From assembly GCA_017431395.1 (NCBI GenBank), contig JAFRLD010000006.1, positions 1-7,610 on the forward strand: a stretch of 7,610 bases of DNA. The letters are read 5' to 3'. Position numbers and translations under genes: made by a program. This document shows positions 5,916 to 7,610 of the stretch, piece after piece. Position 1 is the stretch's first letter, and each line of letters opens with the position of its first letter. The notes under the pieces were generated by a model that was given only the letters and a program-made list of their open reading frames with translations, was not told the DNA's origin and did not search any database. This DNA is from Bacillota bacterium. Lineage in GTDB: Bacteria > Bacillota > Clostridia > Peptostreptococcales > Anaerovoracaceae.

Positions 5916-6560
5916 CTATTTCAGCGCCGCCTCGACTTCCTCCCGGGAGATCCCGAACCGGTTCAGCCGGTGCAGGAAAGTCTTCGCGGTCGCCTGCCCG
6001 ATGCCAAGCTTCTGTCCCAGCTGGCGCCGCCTCTGGGCGGCGCCGGGAACCCCGTCCAGGCCCCAGCGAAACAGGTCTGCCGGGGTGAAGGCTTCCGTAC
6101 CGGCGCCTGAACCGGCCGCTTCCGTGCCGGAACCGCCTGTGCCCGGCTCTGTGCCGCCGCACGATGCAGCCCCGGAACCGCCTGTCCCCGGCTCCGTGCC
6201 GTGCGCCTTAGCATCCACGCTGCCGTGCACCTTCCCCAGCGCTTCCTGTATGGCTTCGGGAGAGGCGTTTTCGATGCCGATGTCTCCAGCCTTTGCAGCA
6301 AGGGCCTGGTCCAGGAAGGCCTCCTTAGCTTCGGGAAAACGCTCCAGGATCCGGCGCCGGATCTGCTCCCCGGCGGTGTCCGGATCGGTGAACACGATGA
6401 TGCCTTTTGTCTGATATGCTTTATCGATCAGGTCCCAGGTCTCCTCCCGGATCCCGAACCCGTGGGTCTCTATGGTCACTGCGTCGACGGCGCAGCGGAT
6501 AGCCGCCGTATCGTCCCGGCCTTCGACGACGATGATCTCTTCGATTTTGGGAAGGTTCAT
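5916..6560 (-). CDS. rnmV: Ribonuclease M5 with a Gly-rich repeat linker
   Basis: Matures 5S rRNA precursors by cutting the double-stranded stem at both mature ends; in Bacillus subtilis it needs ribosomal protein L18. The 214-residue protein has an N-terminal TOPRIM domain (about 1-105) with VVEGRDD (E13, D16, D17) and FTDPD (D59, D61) as the metal-binding acidic residues. ETHGFG (31-36) and IENASPEAI (96-104) are typical of this family and argue against a primase. A C-terminal helical RNA-binding part (about 158-214) contains KLGIGQATAK (184-193). Between them lies an unusual linker (about 120-157) of Gly, Ser, Thr, Glu and Pro, in which GTEPGTGGSG occurs twice (121-130 and 136-145). The usual neighbours, tatD and rsmA/ksgA, are absent. 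The start is the ATG at 6560; a GGAG sits rather far upstream (12 bases). The gene is divergent from deoC and ends against the palindromic element. Confidence 0.92.
   Translation of the reverse strand: MNLPKIEEIIVVEGRDDTAAIRCAVDAVTIETHGFGIREETWDLIDKAYQTKGIIVFTDPDTAGEQIRRRILERFPEAKEAFLDQALAAKAGDIGIENASPEAIQEALGKVHGSVDAKAHGTEPGTGGSGAASCGGTEPGTGGSGTEAAGSGAGTEAFTPADLFRWGLDGVPGAAQRRRQLGQKLGIGQATAKTFLHRLNRFGISREEVEAALK
6126..6200 (-). repeat. Direct repeat within rnmV coding the Gly-rich linker
   Basis: Two 30-bp segments, 6126-6155 and 6171-6200, match at 27 of 30 positions and encode the same ten residues, GTEPGTGGSG. The differences are synonymous third-position changes. Both contain ACAGGCGGTTCCGG on the coding strand, a word also found in the metH linker. 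Confidence 0.85.
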
Positions 6561-6568
6561 TTCTTTTT

Positions 6569-6596
6569 TTGTCTCCGTCTGATTCTATGCTATACT
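6569..6596 (+). promoter_or_regulatory. Candidate sigma-A promoter for deoC
   Basis: TTGTCT (6569-6574) and TATACT (6591-6596) are separated by 16 bases, with TGC in front of the -10 giving an extended -10. A short palindrome TGTTAACA (6596-6603) lies at the expected transcription start and could be a repressor site, though eight bases is little evidence. The promoter is about 35 bp upstream of the deoC ATG. Confidence 0.6.
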
Positions 6597-6606
6597 GTTA
6601 ACAACC

Positions 6607-6612
6607 ATTATA
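6607..6612 (-). promoter_or_regulatory. Candidate -10 element for rnmV
   Basis: A perfect TATAAT on the minus strand, about 47 bp upstream of the rnmV ATG. No good -35 is seen at the proper distance. It lies within the deoC leader, so the two divergent promoters would overlap face to face. Confidence 0.35.
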
Positions 6613-6619
6613 CGACATC

Positions 6620-6624
6620 GGAGG
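6620..6624 (+). promoter_or_regulatory. Ribosome binding site of deoC
   Basis: A perfect GGAGG, six bases before the ATG at 6631; it fixes the start. Confidence 0.85.
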
Positions 6625-6630
6625 TGCAAC

Positions 6631-7302
6631 ATGAAACCACTCAATAAATATTTCGACCACACCTTGCTTAAACCCGATGCCACTGAGGCGCAGATCATGA
6701 AGCTGCTTTCGGAGGCCGCCGCTTACGAGTTCGCTTCGGTCTGTGTGAACGGCAGCTTCGTAAGTGCGGCCGCAGAGTACCTGCAGGAAACGGACGTGAA
6801 AGTCGCCTGCGTCGTTGGCTTCCCTCTGGGGGCTCAGACCGCGGATGCGAAAGCCGCCGAAGCCCGCATAGCCATCGCGGACGGGGCGGATGAGATCGAT
6901 ATGGTCATCAACATCGGCGCAGCCAAAGACGGCCGCTGGGATTACATCCGCTATGAGATCCACCTGCTGGCCCAGCTCTGCCACGAGGCGAAGGCTAAAG
7001 ACGGCGGTCCGGTCCTCCTTAAAGTCATCCTCGAGACCTGTCTTCTGACCGACGACGAGATCGTCCTCGCCTGCCAGATGGCAAAACGTGCGGAAGCCGA
7101 TTTCGTGAAGACGTCCACCGGATTCAGTACCGGCGGTGCCACCACGCACCACGTCGAGCTCATGAGAAAAACCGTGGGCGATGATCTGCAGATCAAGGCT
7201 TCCGGCGGCATCCGTACGCTGGCTGACGCGCAGGCTATGATCGACGCCGGCGCCGACCGTTTGGGCTGCAGCGCCTCCGTTCAGATCATGGAGGAAATGT
7301 AG
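6631..7302 (+). CDS. deoC: Deoxyribose-phosphate aldolase
   Basis: Splits 2-deoxyribose-5-phosphate into glyceraldehyde-3-phosphate and acetaldehyde, the last step of deoxynucleoside breakdown. The 223-residue protein is the usual length for the short bacterial form and is one TIM barrel. Catalytic residues seen: K160 in FVKTSTGF, the Schiff-base lysine (K167 in E. coli); D90 in EIDMVINIG (D102 in E. coli); and K189 in IKASGGIR (K201 in E. coli). DHTLLKP (9-15), VGFPLG (62-67) and GCSAS (212-216) complete the family pattern. The start has a strong ribosome binding site and an extended -10 promoter. It stands alone rather than in a deoCABD-type cluster: rnmV diverges on its left, and a convergent HAD phosphatase gene lies beyond the terminator on its right. 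Confidence 0.97.
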   Translation: MKPLNKYFDHTLLKPDATEAQIMKLLSEAAAYEFASVCVNGSFVSAAAEYLQETDVKVACVVGFPLGAQTADAKAAEARIAIADGADEIDMVINIGAAKDGRWDYIRYEIHLLAQLCHEAKAKDGGPVLLKVILETCLLTDDEIVLACQMAKRAEADFVKTSTGFSTGGATTHHVELMRKTVGDDLQIKASGGIRTLADAQAMIDAGADRLGCSASVQIMEEM

Positions 7303-7314
7303 GCCAGGCAGCAC

Positions 7315-7333
7315 CGGGGGCCGATGTCCCCCG
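7315..7333 (+). other. G/C hairpin just after deoC
   Basis: CGGGGG (7315-7320) pairs with CCCCCG (7328-7333) across a 7-base loop, 12 bp after the deoC stop. There is no T tract, so it is more likely a 3'-end stabilising hairpin or part of a longer termination region than a terminator by itself. The following 7341-7363 is a GC-rich run of GGC/CCGG words with no gene. Confidence 0.4.
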
Positions 7334-7373
7334 CCTCTATAGCCACCGGCGGCCCGGCCGGCCCATATCCACG

Positions 7374-7423
7374 AAAAAAACTGCTCCCCCTTGCAGCCTC
7401 TGCTTAGCTGGGAAGCAGTTTTT
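7374..7423. terminator. Bidirectional terminator between deoC and the HAD gene
   Basis: AAAAACTGCT (7376-7385) pairs with AGCAGTTTTT (7414-7423), followed after one mismatch by CCC/GGG (7387-7389 with 7410-7412). The A run on the left and the T run on the right give a T tract in both directions, as expected between convergent genes. It ends about 40 bp from the HAD gene's stop codon and about 70 bp from that of deoC. Confidence 0.85.
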
Positions 7424-7464
7424 AATTATCTTTTATTTTCGCGGCAGAGCCGCAGCAATCACCT

Positions 7465-7610
7465 CTACAGAACCGCCTTGATCGCGTCCAAGAACTCCGG
7501 GAAGTCCTCATAAGCCGGAAGTTCAGGATGCTCCGCCTTGATCGCGTCTGTGCTCTTGAAGAGGAATCCGTGCTTGCTGGCAAGGATCATGGCCAGATCG
7601 TTGTGGCTGT
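7465..7610 (-). CDS. ThrH/phosphoserine-phosphatase-like HAD enzyme, C-terminal fragment
   Basis: Only the last 48 codons are inside the window; the N-terminus with the nucleophile DxD motif lies beyond the right edge. The fragment starts with (D)SHNDLAM, which fits HAD motif IV (GDSxND), followed by GFLFKSTDAIKAEHPELPAY and a helical tail ending in AIKAVL and a TAG stop. This tail resembles ThrH, the phosphoserine phosphatase/homoserine phosphotransferase, where a GFLF-type strand is followed by a segment with spaced prolines. If so, it could serve serine synthesis or act on homoserine, which would fit loosely with the nearby methionine genes. SerB or another HAD phosphatase remains possible. 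A small GCGGC-TCT-GCCGC hairpin follows the stop, then the bidirectional terminator. Confidence 0.7.
   Translation of the reverse strand, partial: SHNDLAMILASKHGFLFKSTDAIKAEHPELPAYEDFPEFLDAIKAVL

Noticed and set aside
5774..6088. A plus-strand open frame of 104 codons running from the palindromic element into rnmV
   Set aside because: It crosses the palindromic arms and then runs antisense to rnmV; composition is R/P/G-rich with no family signature and no ribosome binding site.
6598..7314. A 238-codon minus-strand open frame opposite deoC
   Set aside because: It is antisense to a clear aldolase with all catalytic residues, and the translation shows no recognisable family. Codon use explains it.

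Overview
The window comes from a moderately GC-rich Firmicute, most likely a Clostridia member of the Lachnospiraceae/Eubacteriales type. This rests on the Firmicutes-specific RNase M5 gene, a methionine synthase without the C-terminal reactivation domain, and a ThrH-like HAD phosphatase. No phylogenetic test was possible here. Genes are densely packed, with strong avoidance of A/T-ending Leu and Ser codons.

Layout from left to right. (1) 1-1289, minus: glutamine synthetase type I (glnA), cut at its C-terminus by the window edge. (2) 1349-1801, minus: a small protein with two membrane segments and a C-terminal zinc ribbon. (3) 1814-4402, minus: cobalamin-dependent methionine synthase (metH). 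These three genes share a strand; metH and the zinc-ribbon gene are 12 bp apart, and no terminator is visible between any of them, so they probably form one transcript read metH > zinc-ribbon > glnA. (4) 4403-4598: a promoter candidate for metH and a hairpin terminator for metF. (5) 4599-5495, minus: methylenetetrahydrofolate reductase (metF), with its own promoter candidate. (6) 5561-5914: a gene-free stretch holding a perfect 24-bp tandem duplication and then a 297-bp nested palindromic element. (7) 5916-6560, minus: RNase M5 (rnmV), whose stop codon touches the palindromic element. (8) 6631-7302, plus: deoxyribose-phosphate aldolase (deoC), divergent from rnmV. (9) 7374-7423: a bidirectional terminator between convergent genes. 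(10) 7465-7610, minus: the C-terminal end of a ThrH/phosphoserine-phosphatase-like HAD enzyme.

MetF reduces methylene-THF to methyl-THF, and MetH uses that methyl group to turn homocysteine into methionine, so the central block is a folate/methionine module. GlnA assimilates ammonia, DeoC degrades deoxyribose phosphate from nucleosides, and RnmV matures 5S rRNA.

The most interesting part is the 297-bp element at 5618-5914. It is bounded by 38-bp terminal inverted repeats (33/38 matching). It holds three ~50-bp units, each with perfect 9-bp ends (CGCGGCTAA...TTAGCCGCG) and a shared asymmetric core (TTTCAACGTTT or a variant). The first unit is inverted relative to the other two, and the six arms allow two mutually exclusive global folds. 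I do not recognise it as a described family. A second oddity is that MetH and RNase M5 both carry Gly/Ser/Thr-rich interdomain linkers that use the same 17-bp DNA word.
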